Of a DNA stretch of 64,000 bases, positions 43,454 to 52,200 are shown one piece after another. Made by a program: the position numbers and the translations under genes. How positions within the stretch are numbered: the first letter of the stretch is position 1; the number at the start of each line of letters is the position of its first letter. Origin of the DNA: Bacteroidota bacterium (GTDB lineage Bacteria > Bacteroidota > Bacteroidia > Bacteroidales > JAAUTT01); assembly GCA_023429135.1 (NCBI GenBank), contig JAEYWD010000080.1, positions 14,573 through 78,572 of the forward strand. Direction: 5' to 3'. The notes under the pieces are model-generated. The model saw only the letters and a program-made list of their open reading frames with translations, had not been told where the DNA came from and searched no databases.

Positions 43454-44194
43454 TTAGCTTATTGAAGCTACATAATATTCGCGGAATAAACGTGCAATAT
43501 TCGAAAGTTTAATTTCCTTCGGACATTCAGCTTCGCAGGCACCCGTATTGGTACAGTTACCAAATCCGAGTTCGTCCATTTTGGCAACCATTCTGGTAAC
43601 GCGTTCCTTGGCTTCAATTTTACCTTGAGGCAGTAAAGCAAGATGCGAAACATTTGCCGAAACAAACAACATAGCCGAAGCGTTTTTGCAGGTTGCTACG
43701 CAGGCACCGCAACCGATACAGGCAGCAGCATCCATAGCCAGATCCGATTTAACCTTGGATACAGGAATTGCATTACCATCGGGAATACCCCCAGTGTTAA
43801 CCGATACATAAGCGCCTTCCTGCGCAATTTTATCGAAAGCTCCACGGTCGACAACCAAATCCTTCAGAATAGGAAATGCTTTAGCACGCCATGGCTCAAT
43901 AACAATGGTATCCCCATCCTTGAAACGGCGCATGTGAAGCTGACAGGTTGTGATACCGCTGTCGTTTCCATGCGGACGTCCGTTGATGTAAAGGCTGCAC
44001 ATACCACAGATACCCTCACGGCAATCGTGGTCGAAGCATACTGGTTTGTCGAATTTGTCAACCAACTGTTCGTTTAACTGGTCGAGCATTTCTAGAAAAG
44101 AACACTCATCCGAAATATTGGAGATTTTGTAGGTTTCAAACCTACCCTTTGAGCTTGCGCTCTCCTGACGCCATATTTTAAGTGTAAAATTCAT
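43454..44194 (-). CDS. frdB: Succinate dehydrogenase/fumarate reductase iron-sulfur subunit
   Basis: This 246-residue subunit carries all three clusters of complex II: the [2Fe-2S] site Cys58, Cys63, Cys66 and Cys84 (CREGICGMCSLYINGRPHG), and the [4Fe-4S]/[3Fe-4S] ligands in CIGCGACVATCKNAS (159-169) and CTNTGACEAECP. It relays electrons between the flavin of FrdA and the haem/quinone site of FrdC. In anaerobic Bacteroidota the complex works mainly as a fumarate reductase in succinate and propionate production; direction cannot be decided from sequence. Third gene of the operon, 122 bp after frdA. Confidence 0.96.
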   Translation of the reverse strand: MNFTLKIWRQESASSKGRFETYKISNISDECSFLEMLDQLNEQLVDKFDKPVCFDHDCREGICGMCSLYINGRPHGNDSGITTCQLHMRRFKDGDTIVIEPWRAKAFPILKDLVVDRGAFDKIAQEGAYVSVNTGGIPDGNAIPVSKVKSDLAMDAAACIGCGACVATCKNASAMLFVSANVSHLALLPQGKIEAKERVTRMVAKMDELGFGNCTNTGACEAECPKEIKLSNIARLFREYYVASIS

Positions 44195-44219
44195 ATCTCT
44201 TATTATTAGCCCACCCCAA

Positions 44220-44312
44220 CCCTCCCAAAGGGAGGGAGTAATGGATTGTTATTCATTTGAAATAATCTCTAATTACCATTCTGTTCCCCTCCTTCGGAGG
44301 GGTCAGGGGAGG
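44220..44312. repeat. CCTCC/GGAGG hairpins between frdA and frdB
   Basis: Two short palindromes, CCTCCCAAAGGGAGG (44221-44235) and CCCCTCCTTCGGAGGGG (44286-44302), lie in the 122-bp gap inside the operon. The second has a TTCG loop. They look like dispersed repeats; they could also protect mRNA segments or tune the ratio of frdA to frdB. Confidence 0.6.
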
Positions 44313-44316
44313 CCTT

Positions 44317-46257
44317 TTATTTATAGTTACGCTGAGCTACTTTTATGTTTTCGTACTCGAGAACCTCTTTGTTAAGTTTCGGCTCTTCGTTTTCGCCTTT
44401 GTATTCCCAGGCAGCAACATACATAAAATCGCTGTCGTCGCGTTTTGCTTCACCTTCTTCGGTTTGGTATTCTTCGCGGAAGTGACCACCACATGATTCT
44501 TCACGGTGAAGGGCATCGCGAGCCATTAGTTCACCAAGTTCGAGGAAGTCGGCAACACGTAAAGCTTTTTCAAGTTCGGGGTTGAGTTCGTCAGGAGTTC
44601 CTGTAACACGAACATCTTTCCAGAATTCTTCACGAAGTGCTTTAATTTCAGCAATAGCCTCGGTACAGCTTTGTTTTGTACGGGCCATACCAACTTTATC
44701 CCACATAATTTTACCTAATTTCTTGTGGAAGCTGTCAACCGAATGTTTACCGCGAATGCTCATCAGGCGTTGAATTCTTTCTTTTACCGATTTTTCGGCT
44801 TCCTGGAATGGAGCGGTATCCGTACTGATGCGTGGAGTGCGGATATCAGCCGAGAGGTAATTCTGAATGGTGTAAGGCAGTACGAAATATCCGTCGGCCA
44901 AACCCTGCATAAGTGCAGAAGCTCCTAAGCGGTTGGCTCCGTGATCGGAGAAGTTAGCTTCGCCGATAGCGAATAAACCGGGAATAGTGGTTTGAAGTTC
45001 ATAGTCAACCCAAACGCCACCCATGGTGTAGTGAACAGCAGGGTAAATCATCATCGGGGTTTCGTATGGATTTTCGTCAACGATTTTTTCGTACATCTGG
45101 AAAAGGTTACCGTAACGCTCTTCGATAACTTTTTTGCCTAAACGGTTGATAGCAGAAGAAAAGTCGAGATAAACGGCCAAACCTGTTGTCCCAACACCGA
45201 AACCGGCATCGCAACGTTCTTTGGCAGCACGCGAGGCAACGTCGCGGGGAACAAGGTTACCAAATGCTGGGTAACGGCGTTCGAGATAGTAGTCGCGGTC
45301 TTCTTCTTTTAATTGTGTAGGTTTTAAAGTGCCTTTGCGGATAGCTTCAGCATCTTCCTTTTTCTTGGGAACCCAGATACGGCCATCGTTACGGAGCGAT
45401 TCAGACATAAGTGTCAGTTTCGACTGGTAATCGCCGTGAACCGGGATACAGGTTGGGTGAATCTGCGTAAAACAAGGGTTTCCAAAGAAAGCACCTTTTT
45501 TGTATACCTGCCATGCAGCGCTGGCATTCGATCCCATTGCATTGGTCGAGAGGAAAAATACGTTACCGTAACCACCGGTTGCAAGAACAACGGCATGTCC
45601 GAAATGTCTTTCGATCTGACCGGTAACAAGGTTACGCGAAACAATACCACGGGCTTTTCCATCAACGATAACCAGTTCCAACATTTCGTCACGGTTATGC
45701 ATCTCAACGGTACCTGCTTTAATCTGGCGGTTTAATGCACGGTAAGCGCCCAAAAGTAACTGCTGTCCGGTCTGACCGCGGGCATAAAACGTACGCGACA
45801 CCTGAGCGCCACCAAAAGAGCGGTTGTCGAGCAATCCGCCATATTCGCGGGCAAAGGGAACACCCTGGGCAACGCACTGGTCGATAATGCTGTTGCTAAC
45901 TTCGGCAAGACGATAAACGTTTGCTTCGCGGGCACGGTAGTCACCACCTTTAATTGTATCGTAAAATAAACGGTAAACGGAGTCACCGTCGTTTTGATAG
46001 TTTTTAGCTGCATTAATACCGCCTTGTGCGGCAATACTATGTGCACGGCGGGGACTGTCCTGATAACAGAATATCTTTACGTTAAAGCCAAGTTCACCAA
46101 GGCTTGCTGCTGCGGAAGCTCCGGCTAATCCGGTCCCAACAACAATTACATCTAATTTACGCTTATTGGCAGGGTTGACAAGGTTCTGAGTCGACTTATA
46201 TTTAGTCCACTTTTCGGCCAATTGTCCCTGAGGTATTTTTGATTCTAGTTTTGACAT
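44317..46257 (-). CDS. frdA: Succinate dehydrogenase/fumarate reductase flavoprotein subunit
   Basis: This 646-residue flavoprotein has the FAD-binding VIVVGTGLAGASAAASL, the segment RRAHSIAAQGGINA in which His73 is the expected covalent FAD ligand, the dicarboxylate-site motif around YPAVHYTMGGVWVDY, the FAD motif HGANRLGASALMQGLADG, and a C-terminal helical domain with the RDALHREESCGGHFREEYQ segment. Length and the Bacteroidota-type N-terminal extension fit the clade that pairs with a diheme cytochrome b558 subunit. It catalyses succinate/fumarate interconversion on the cytoplasmic face. The operon order is frdC-frdA-frdB, with a 47-bp gap to frdC. Confidence 0.97.
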   Translation of the reverse strand: MSKLESKIPQGQLAEKWTKYKSTQNLVNPANKRKLDVIVVGTGLAGASAAASLGELGFNVKIFCYQDSPRRAHSIAAQGGINAAKNYQNDGDSVYRLFYDTIKGGDYRAREANVYRLAEVSNSIIDQCVAQGVPFAREYGGLLDNRSFGGAQVSRTFYARGQTGQQLLLGAYRALNRQIKAGTVEMHNRDEMLELVIVDGKARGIVSRNLVTGQIERHFGHAVVLATGGYGNVFFLSTNAMGSNASAAWQVYKKGAFFGNPCFTQIHPTCIPVHGDYQSKLTLMSESLRNDGRIWVPKKKEDAEAIRKGTLKPTQLKEEDRDYYLERRYPAFGNLVPRDVASRAAKERCDAGFGVGTTGLAVYLDFSSAINRLGKKVIEERYGNLFQMYEKIVDENPYETPMMIYPAVHYTMGGVWVDYELQTTIPGLFAIGEANFSDHGANRLGASALMQGLADGYFVLPYTIQNYLSADIRTPRISTDTAPFQEAEKSVKERIQRLMSIRGKHSVDSFHKKLGKIMWDKVGMARTKQSCTEAIAEIKALREEFWKDVRVTGTPDELNPELEKALRVADFLELGELMARDALHREESCGGHFREEYQTEEGEAKRDDSDFMYVAAWEYKGENEEPKLNKEVLEYENIKVAQRNYK

Positions 46258-46304
46258 ATATTTTAATTCAAAAAGATTCGTAAAAACTGATTTCTTCGAA
46301 GTAA

Positions 46305-46979
46305 TTAATTATAAAAGAATAAGAAATAAAAAGGAATAAAGGCGAATCCGGCAGGAATGACCACTGCATAGATATTTCCTATCCAGTTAATAATCGGAGA
46401 ATATTTTGAATGGTTTACACCCATGGTCTGGAAAGCACTCTGAAAAGCGTGCATCAGGTGGAACGAAAGGAAAACCATACAGATAATGTAAAAAATAGAA
46501 TACCCTGGTGTACTGAAAAGATTGATGGCCATATTGTAAAAATCATGGTTATCCTCAACAGCATTACCTCCTGCAGGGGCACCAGTCCAGCCAAGTTTTA
46601 CAAAATAAAAGTTTGCCATATGGATGGCAAGGAAGATAAATATGATCACTCCTGTGTGGATCATATACTTCGAGAAAAATGATGTTTGGGAATTATTGGA
46701 AACAGCATAACGGGACGGACGAGCCATCCAGTTTCTGATTTGAAGGATTACACCATAAATGATGTGTAACAGAAAACCTCCAAAAAGGAATATTTCCATA
46801 ATTTTGATCAGAATATTGGTAGTCATAAACTCTACTCCAATACGGAAGGCCTCTCCCTCGTCACTGCTCAGCAACAGCAAATTAATGCCCAAATGCACTA
46901 CCAGAAACACGCACAGAAATAATCCGGCCAGCGACATTATTAGCTTCTTCCCTAAAGATGAAGTGAAAAAATTGCTCAT
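46305..46979 (-). CDS. frdC: Succinate dehydrogenase/fumarate reductase cytochrome b subunit
   Basis: This is a 224-residue membrane protein with five helices (about 15-35, 57-80, 105-125, 150-175, 195-220) and histidines in FLVVHLGIN, LLHIIYG, IFLAIHMANF and FLSFHLMHAFQSAF that are suitable ligands for two haems b. This is the b558-type single-subunit anchor of Bacteroidota complex II. It anchors FrdAB and exchanges electrons with menaquinone. First gene of the operon; its promoter lies at 47044-47074 and overlaps that of the divergent aminopeptidase gene. Confidence 0.95.
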   Translation of the reverse strand: MSNFFTSSLGKKLIMSLAGLFLCVFLVVHLGINLLLLSSDEGEAFRIGVEFMTTNILIKIMEIFLFGGFLLHIIYGVILQIRNWMARPSRYAVSNNSQTSFFSKYMIHTGVIIFIFLAIHMANFYFVKLGWTGAPAGGNAVEDNHDFYNMAINLFSTPGYSIFYIICMVFLSFHLMHAFQSAFQTMGVNHSKYSPIINWIGNIYAVVIPAGFAFIPFYFLFFYN

Positions 46980-47039
46980 ATCAATTGTTTTTGTGAAAGT
47001 TAAATTATTTTAAAGTGAAATATTTTCCTGAAAAAAATT

Positions 47040-47074
47040 TTTGCAAATGTACCTGCTTCCTGTACTTTTTGCAA
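47040..47074. promoter_or_regulatory. Overlapping divergent promoters for frdCAB and pepP
   Basis: On the + strand TTTG (47040-47043), 19 nt and TACTTTTTG (47063-47071) point to the aminopeptidase gene. On the - strand TTGC (47071-47074), 19 nt and TACATTTG (47044-47051) point to frdC. The -33 element of each overlaps or abuts the -7 of the other, so both cannot be occupied at once. Confidence 0.6.
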
Positions 47075-47117
47075 TGAAAGATGTTAATTTGTCTTTAATT
47101 TAAAACCATTCTAAGCT

Positions 47118-48407
47118 ATGATCTATCCGCAAATACCCAGACATTTATTTGAGCAAAATAGAATTAAACTAAATAACAAGCTACAAGCCCATTCTGTTGC
47201 AATTATTACATCCAACGACGAGATGCCGCGTAATGGAGATCAGTTTTTCCCATTTCGACAGAATTCAGATTTATTCTACCTCACAGGTATTTACCAGGAA
47301 AAAACAACGCTGGTATTGTGCCCTGATCATCTTAACTCTAATTTACGCGAAATACTTTTTATTCTCAAACCAAATAAAGAGCTTGAAACCTGGCTGGGCA
47401 AAAAACTCACCAAAGTCGAGGCCACAGCTTACTCCGGAATTGAGACCATAATGTGGGAAGAAGAGTTTGAAAAAACCCTGAGCGAAATCATCTTTGCAAA
47501 CAGTGTTCTTTATCTGAATCTCCCCGAGAACTTTAAAGTTTCAACTGAATTGAAAACCGCCGACTGGAGGTTAACGGAAAAACTCATCAATAAGTTTCCT
47601 CTTCATAAAAAAGAACGCCTTGCTCCTATCCTCACAACCCTGCGACTGGATAAGGAACCCGAAGAAATCAATATTATACGGTATGCCTGCCAGATCACAG
47701 GAAAAGCTTTTAACCGTATACTAAAGTTTGTGAAACCGGGCATTTATGAGTATGAGATCGAAGCGGAAATTACCCACGAGTTTTTGAAGTCGGGAGCCAT
47801 GGGGCACGCTTATTATCCTATTGTTGCTTCGGGAGAAAATGCCTGTATTCTGCATTACATCACAAATAAAAGTAAATGTAACGATGGCGATATGCTTCTG
47901 CTCGATTTCGGGGCAGAGTATGCAAACTATGCGTCCGACTGCAGTCGCACCATTCCGGTGAACGGGAAATTTACGCCACGGCAGCTCGAAGTTTACACCG
48001 CTACTCTCAGGGTGCTTCAAAAAGCAAAAGCGCTGATGGTAAAAGGAACTTCAATAACACTTATCCAGAAACAGGTTTGCAGTTTGTGGGAAGAAGAGCA
48101 TATTAAACTCGGGCTGTATTCAATGGAAGATGTGCGCCGGCAGGATCCCCAGGAACCACTTTACTTAAGATATTATATGCACGGCATTTCGCATTTCCTG
48201 GGACTCGACGTTCACGATGTCGGTAATAAAAACATAATTCTGGAACCGGGAATGGTACTCACCTGCGAGCCCGGAATTTATATCCGCGAAGAGGGTCTTG
48301 GAATCCGATTGGAAAACGACATCCTTATTACCCACGATGAACCTATTGACCTGATGCAGCATATACCAATTGAGGCCGGGGAAATTGAAGAGATAATGAA
48401 TGGATAA
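47118..48407 (+). CDS. pepP: Xaa-Pro aminopeptidase (M24B)
   Basis: This 429-residue peptidase has the aminopeptidase P N-terminal domain (about 5-150; FPFRQNSDLFYLTGI) and the pita-bread catalytic domain with the dinuclear metal ligands Asp263 (LLDFGAEY), Asp274 (ASDCSRTIP), the His in HGISHFLGLDVHDV (355-367), Glu384 (LTCEPGIYI) and Glu399 (IRLENDI). It removes the N-terminal residue before proline from cytoplasmic peptides. There is no signal peptide. It is transcribed divergently from frdCAB from an overlapping promoter, with a leader of about 40 nt. Confidence 0.95.
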   Translation: MIYPQIPRHLFEQNRIKLNNKLQAHSVAIITSNDEMPRNGDQFFPFRQNSDLFYLTGIYQEKTTLVLCPDHLNSNLREILFILKPNKELETWLGKKLTKVEATAYSGIETIMWEEEFEKTLSEIIFANSVLYLNLPENFKVSTELKTADWRLTEKLINKFPLHKKERLAPILTTLRLDKEPEEINIIRYACQITGKAFNRILKFVKPGIYEYEIEAEITHEFLKSGAMGHAYYPIVASGENACILHYITNKSKCNDGDMLLLDFGAEYANYASDCSRTIPVNGKFTPRQLEVYTATLRVLQKAKALMVKGTSITLIQKQVCSLWEEEHIKLGLYSMEDVRRQDPQEPLYLRYYMHGISHFLGLDVHDVGNKNIILEPGMVLTCEPGIYIREEGLGIRLENDILITHDEPIDLMQHIPIEAGEIEEIMNG

Positions 48408-48424
48408 TTTAATGCCTGCTGAAT

Positions 48425-48573
48425 AAGTCAGAAGGACTTAAATATGAATAGCCCCCGATGCAATCCGGGTGTTCCATGGAGGAGAAATCCGGAACACTGA
48501 AGGTGTTCAATTTTGTAGATATTCAACACTTTCAGTGTAGCAACTATATTCAAATTAAATCCTTTCAGGATTT
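48425..48573. repeat. Cluster of short hairpins (dispersed repeat)
   Basis: Four palindromes follow each other: AAGTCAGAAGGACTT (48425-48439), GAACACTGAAGGTGTTC (48492-48508), ACACTTTCAGTGT (48526-48538) and AAATCCTTTCAGGATTT (48557-48573). A piece of the first unit recurs in reverse orientation at 56820-56850. The element fills the space between pepP and the convergent gamma-glutamyltransferase gene and may serve as a bidirectional terminator. Confidence 0.65.
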
Positions 48574-48656
48574 AAATACACACCTCTCAGCCTCCTGTTT
48601 CATAAGGCTTTGTTTACAATGATATTCCGACACGCTTCATTGACTTATTACACAGC

Positions 48657-50345
48657 CTAATACCCAGCCGCTTGGCCATCCTTTCGTGATTCGGAAGCAC
48701 CATAATAAACTTTATTCTTCTCATCCCATTTAATGGCTTGATAGCCGCCATAGATACCATTAATATATTGTATTACATGACCTTTACCCAAAAGAGCGCG
48801 AATGGTCTCATAAGGTACACCACTTTCCAGGTATACTATTCCCCCGTCAGTCATTACTTCGCCGGTTGGTTCGCTGGATCCTTCGTGACAAATGCGTGGA
48901 GCATCGCCAGCTTCCTGAAGGTTCATACCAAAATCGACCAGGTTAACAACAATTTGTACATGTCCCTGAGGCTGCATGGAGCCTCCCATTAATCCAAAAC
49001 TTATAAATGGCTTTCCATCTTTGGTAATAAATGCAGGAATAATAGTGTGAAAGGGTCGTTTATGAGGTTCATAACGATTCATGTGATTAGGATCGATAAT
49101 AAACATCTCGCCACGATCCTGCAACACAAAGCCCAGCATACCGGGTGTCATCCCCGAACCCATTCCTCGGTAGTTGCTCTGGATTAACGAAACTATATTC
49201 CCGTCTCTATCTGCAGTTGTTAGGTAAATAGTGTTACCCTGCTCCAGATTGCCGGCCGGATAACTTTTAGCCGCCCTTGCCGGATCAAATAGCTTTAACC
49301 TCTCTGTAGCATATTCTTTTGATATAAGCTTTTGCAACGGAATTTTGTTAAAATCAGGATCGGCATAAAACTTTGCACGATCTTCAAAGGCAAGTTTCTT
49401 CACTTCAAGAAATGTATGTATGTATTCGGCGCTACCGAAACCCATCGAGGCAATATCGAATTTTTCAAGCATATTCAACATTTGCAACACAGCAGTTCCC
49501 TGGCCGTTTGGCGGAAGTTCCCAGATATCGTAACCACGATAGTTCGTTGAAACAGGTTCTACCCAATCCGAATGATGGTCAGCAAAATCGCGCATACTTA
49601 AAAATCCGCCCTGTTCGCGAACATAATCGACAATTTTCTGGGTTATCTCGCCTTTATAAAATGCATCGCGACCATCTTTGGCAATTTTTTCAAGTGTAGA
49701 AGCAAGATAAGGATTGCGGAAAATCTCACCTTTGGCAGGTGCTTTTCCGCTAGGCATAAAAATCTCTTTAAATCCCGGATATTTCTGTAAAGTTCTTGAA
49801 TTAGAACTCCAGTAATATGCGATTACTTCCGAAACCGGAAATCCTTCTTTAGCGTAATTAATGGCTGGCTGCAGAATATCATTCACAGGAAGCTTCCCAA
49901 ATTTCCTATGCAATTCGAACCATCCATCAACACACCCCGGAACCGAAACAGGCAGCGGTCCAAGAGGCGGTATACGTTTTATACTATTTTTCACAAAATA
50001 GTCGAAAGTCAGATCATAAGGAGAACGGCCACTGGCATTCAATCCATAGAGCTTTTTGGTTTTGGCATCCCACACAATCGCAAATAAGTCTCCTCCGATT
50101 CCATTTCCTACAGGTTCAACCAATCCTAGAACTGCGTTTGCAGCAATAGCAGCATCAATGGCGTTGCCTCCGGCTTTAAGAATGTCTAGTGCAGCTTGGG
50201 TAGCAAGTGGCTGACTGGTGCACGCTATGCCATGCTGCGCGATTACTTCCGATCTTGTTGCAAAAGTTTTTCCGGTAATGCGATCCTGTGCTGTAATCAG
50301 GTTATTCAACGAAAGAATAAAAAGTAGCAGAGCAAGTTGTTTCAT
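48657..50345 (-). CDS. ggt: Gamma-glutamyltransferase (glutathione hydrolase)
   Basis: Starting at the ATG at 50345 (a TTG at 50360 is less likely) gives 562 residues with a signal peptide ending LITAQ. Features of the Ntn-hydrolase family are ACTSQPLATQAALDILKAGGNAIDAAIAAN, the precursor processing site before the catalytic Thr372 in EQGNTIYLTTADRDGN, and GSGMTP and GGSMQPQGHVQ in the small subunit. The proenzyme would self-cleave between 371 and 372 in the periplasm and transfer or hydrolyse gamma-glutamyl groups, for example of glutathione. Some family members act on other acyl-amides. It is monocistronic and convergent with pepP. Confidence 0.94.
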   Translation of the reverse strand: MKQLALLLFILSLNNLITAQDRITGKTFATRSEVIAQHGIACTSQPLATQAALDILKAGGNAIDAAIAANAVLGLVEPVGNGIGGDLFAIVWDAKTKKLYGLNASGRSPYDLTFDYFVKNSIKRIPPLGPLPVSVPGCVDGWFELHRKFGKLPVNDILQPAINYAKEGFPVSEVIAYYWSSNSRTLQKYPGFKEIFMPSGKAPAKGEIFRNPYLASTLEKIAKDGRDAFYKGEITQKIVDYVREQGGFLSMRDFADHHSDWVEPVSTNYRGYDIWELPPNGQGTAVLQMLNMLEKFDIASMGFGSAEYIHTFLEVKKLAFEDRAKFYADPDFNKIPLQKLISKEYATERLKLFDPARAAKSYPAGNLEQGNTIYLTTADRDGNIVSLIQSNYRGMGSGMTPGMLGFVLQDRGEMFIIDPNHMNRYEPHKRPFHTIIPAFITKDGKPFISFGLMGGSMQPQGHVQIVVNLVDFGMNLQEAGDAPRICHEGSSEPTGEVMTDGGIVYLESGVPYETIRALLGKGHVIQYINGIYGGYQAIKWDEKNKVYYGASESRKDGQAAGY

Positions 50346-50535
50346 ATGCGTAGGAAGCAAAAATTATGATTATGAAATTACGAAAATTTAATCATTCCCA
50401 AAGATTTACTATTGAAGGTAAATCCACAAAATATTAAACCAAACATAAATCATATCTGTTTGGTTGTTTAAAAAACTTTATAAACTTATTTTCGCAGCTC
50501 AACTTACAGTTTTTCGTAATATAAAACTCATAAAA

Positions 50536-51330
50536 ATGCTAAAGTCAGTACCATTTCATAATTCATCAGTTCATTTCGACGATTTGGGGTCAGGAAAAGT
50601 AATTGTACTCCTACATGGATACCTCGAAACTATGGATATCTGGGGAGATTTCGCAAAAAACCTCTCCAAAACCTACAGGGTAATCACAATTGATATTCCC
50701 GGTCACGGGAAATCGGGTAAAGTAAAGGATGTTCACGATATGGACCTGATGGCCGATGCTGTAAATACTGTACTCACATTTTTGAGAGTTGAGAAATGCT
50801 TTCTGGTAGGACACTCCATGGGCGGTTACGTAACTTTATCATTTATGGCCAAATACCGCTATAAACTTTATGGAATATCGCTTTTCCACTCTACCCCTTT
50901 TGCCGACAGCGATGAAAAGAAAGCCAACCGCGACCGTGAAATAGCATTAATCAGTGAAGGCAAGAAAGATATTCTTTTCAACACTAATATTCCTAAGGGA
51001 TTTGCTACCGATAACCTTGAAAAGTTTGCAAGTGAAGTTAACCGTGCAAAAGCCATAGGAACCCAGAACGGCGAAGAAGGAATTATAGCACTGCTCGAAG
51101 GAATGAAAATCCGGGCCGACCGTCAGAATATGTTGAAAGAAACCGGTTTGCCGGTATTGTTTATTCTTGGGAAAAAAGACAATTATATTCCTTACGACCT
51201 GATGTATAGTGTTGCAAAACGAACCGCCACTGGAGAGATTTTAACACTCGAAAATTCCGGTCACATGGGCTTTATTGAAGAGCCTGATGTTTGTCTTAAA
51301 ACCCTAACTTCGTTTGTGTATCATTTGTGA
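50536..51330 (+). CDS. Alpha/beta-fold hydrolase
   Basis: The ATG at 50536 gives a compact 264-residue protein without signal peptide. It has the oxyanion-hole segment VLLHGYLETMDIW, DIPGHGKSGK, the nucleophile elbow GHSMGGY with Ser94, a helical cap (about 115-190) and the expected Asp (LGKKDNYIP) and His (NSGHMGFIE) of the triad. This is the general hydrolase/MhpC-like group, and substrate cannot be predicted. It is separated from the preceding divergent gene by 190 bp with a weak TATTTTCG -7-like element. A long repeat-filled gap follows. Confidence 0.9.
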   Translation: MLKSVPFHNSSVHFDDLGSGKVIVLLHGYLETMDIWGDFAKNLSKTYRVITIDIPGHGKSGKVKDVHDMDLMADAVNTVLTFLRVEKCFLVGHSMGGYVTLSFMAKYRYKLYGISLFHSTPFADSDEKKANRDREIALISEGKKDILFNTNIPKGFATDNLEKFASEVNRAKAIGTQNGEEGIIALLEGMKIRADRQNMLKETGLPVLFILGKKDNYIPYDLMYSVAKRTATGEILTLENSGHMGFIEEPDVCLKTLTSFVYHL

Positions 51331-51423
51331 GAGAAGCCATTAGTCGATGGTCGATAGTGGCTATGTTGCACAGAAATGAAGACCTTATTTTTGTTTTTTA
51401 AGGCTGAAGGCCTTGGATAATAC

Positions 51424-51540
51424 AGCCCAGGGCAAAGCGAAGCGGCGCCCTGGGTAATCAAATAGAATTATTTTTGGCGGCGTGAAAACATGTTAAAAAG
51501 GGCCTTATGCTTAACATCGCCGCAATTGTGATTCTATTAA
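51424..51540. repeat. Structured dispersed repeat with three nested hairpins
   Basis: The 546-bp gap 51331-51876 holds this element: GCCCAGGGC/GCCCTGGGT (51424-51455), AATAGAAT with GGCGGCG mirrored by CGCCGC and ATTCTATT (51461-51538), and ATGTTAA/TTAACAT inside (51490-51516). No credible gene is present in the gap; a 69-codon frame at 51656-51865 has no support. Confidence 0.6.
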
Positions 51541-51815
51541 TATCAACAATAATATACAACAGAGCCTCTGTCGACCGTCGTCTCTTTTATTAGCTAAACG
51601 CCTGTTTTAATCAGTTTAATATCTTACCGGCTTATTTTCAGCACCGTTAGTATTCATGAACGACGGCTTGTCTTTTGAGATGTTTGTCGGTGTTTCTTTT
51701 AGTTTTATCTTAATAGTTTGTTTTAGAACCAATTATTGTAAATTAGATCAGTTCCAAACAAGGTTTCAGAGACAAAAAAAATGCCTTTTAAAGGACATCC
51801 AATGCTCATTCATAA

Positions 51816-51823
51816 TATCTTTG
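51816..51823 (+). promoter_or_regulatory. -7 element TATCTTTG upstream of the OadG-like gene
   Basis: TATCTTTG matches TAnnTTTG exactly and lies 53 nt before the start codon of the decarboxylase genes. No convincing TTTG is found 19-20 nt upstream, so support is moderate. Confidence 0.4.
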
Positions 51824-51876
51824 TCGCCTTATTTTTTTAACATTTCTTATTCAATTTCTAAATAATAACATACAAA

Positions 51877-52200
51877 ATGAACATCTATTTATTAACGTTA
51901 TACATGTTCCTGCTGGCCTTTGCTATCGGAATGGCAGTAGCATTTATAATTAAAATGTCTGTTCGTGGTGTGGAGTTTAGTCAAACTATACGTGACGAAA
52001 AATACCACAACGAGATGAAGCGCCTGAGGAGTATCCGCAGGATCAGAAACAGCAAGAATGCTTCGCGCATGAGGACAATTGAAGAATCGTCCAGCAACCC
52101 AGTTCTTAATTACTATTATGGTAAACTGAACCGCAAGAAAGACAACACATCAGGAAATGACACCAACGAACTTATAGAGCATTATTATGGAAAAAATTGA
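51877..52200 (+). CDS. Small membrane protein, OadG-like (gamma subunit candidate)
   Basis: This 107-residue protein has one N-terminal membrane helix (about 3-27; LLTLYMFLLAFAIGMAVAFII) and a basic, polar C-terminal tail with two copies of a YYYGK/HYYGKN motif. Its position, overlapping the OadB-type gene by 14 nt, and its topology are those of gamma subunits of sodium-pumping decarboxylases, but sequence similarity to OadG is weak by eye. It probably anchors or assembles the beta subunit. No alpha or biotin-carrier gene is nearby, so those would be supplied from elsewhere. Confidence 0.65.
   Translation: MNIYLLTLYMFLLAFAIGMAVAFIIKMSVRGVEFSQTIRDEKYHNEMKRLRSIRRIRNSKNASRMRTIEESSSNPVLNYYYGKLNRKKDNTSGNDTNELIEHYYGKN

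Noticed and set aside
51656..51865. 69-codon + strand frame in the gap before the OadG-like gene
   Set aside because: The product is low-complexity (Phe/Ser/Cys-rich), begins amid repeat-derived DNA and contains the likely -7 element of the next operon. There is no similarity to a known small protein.
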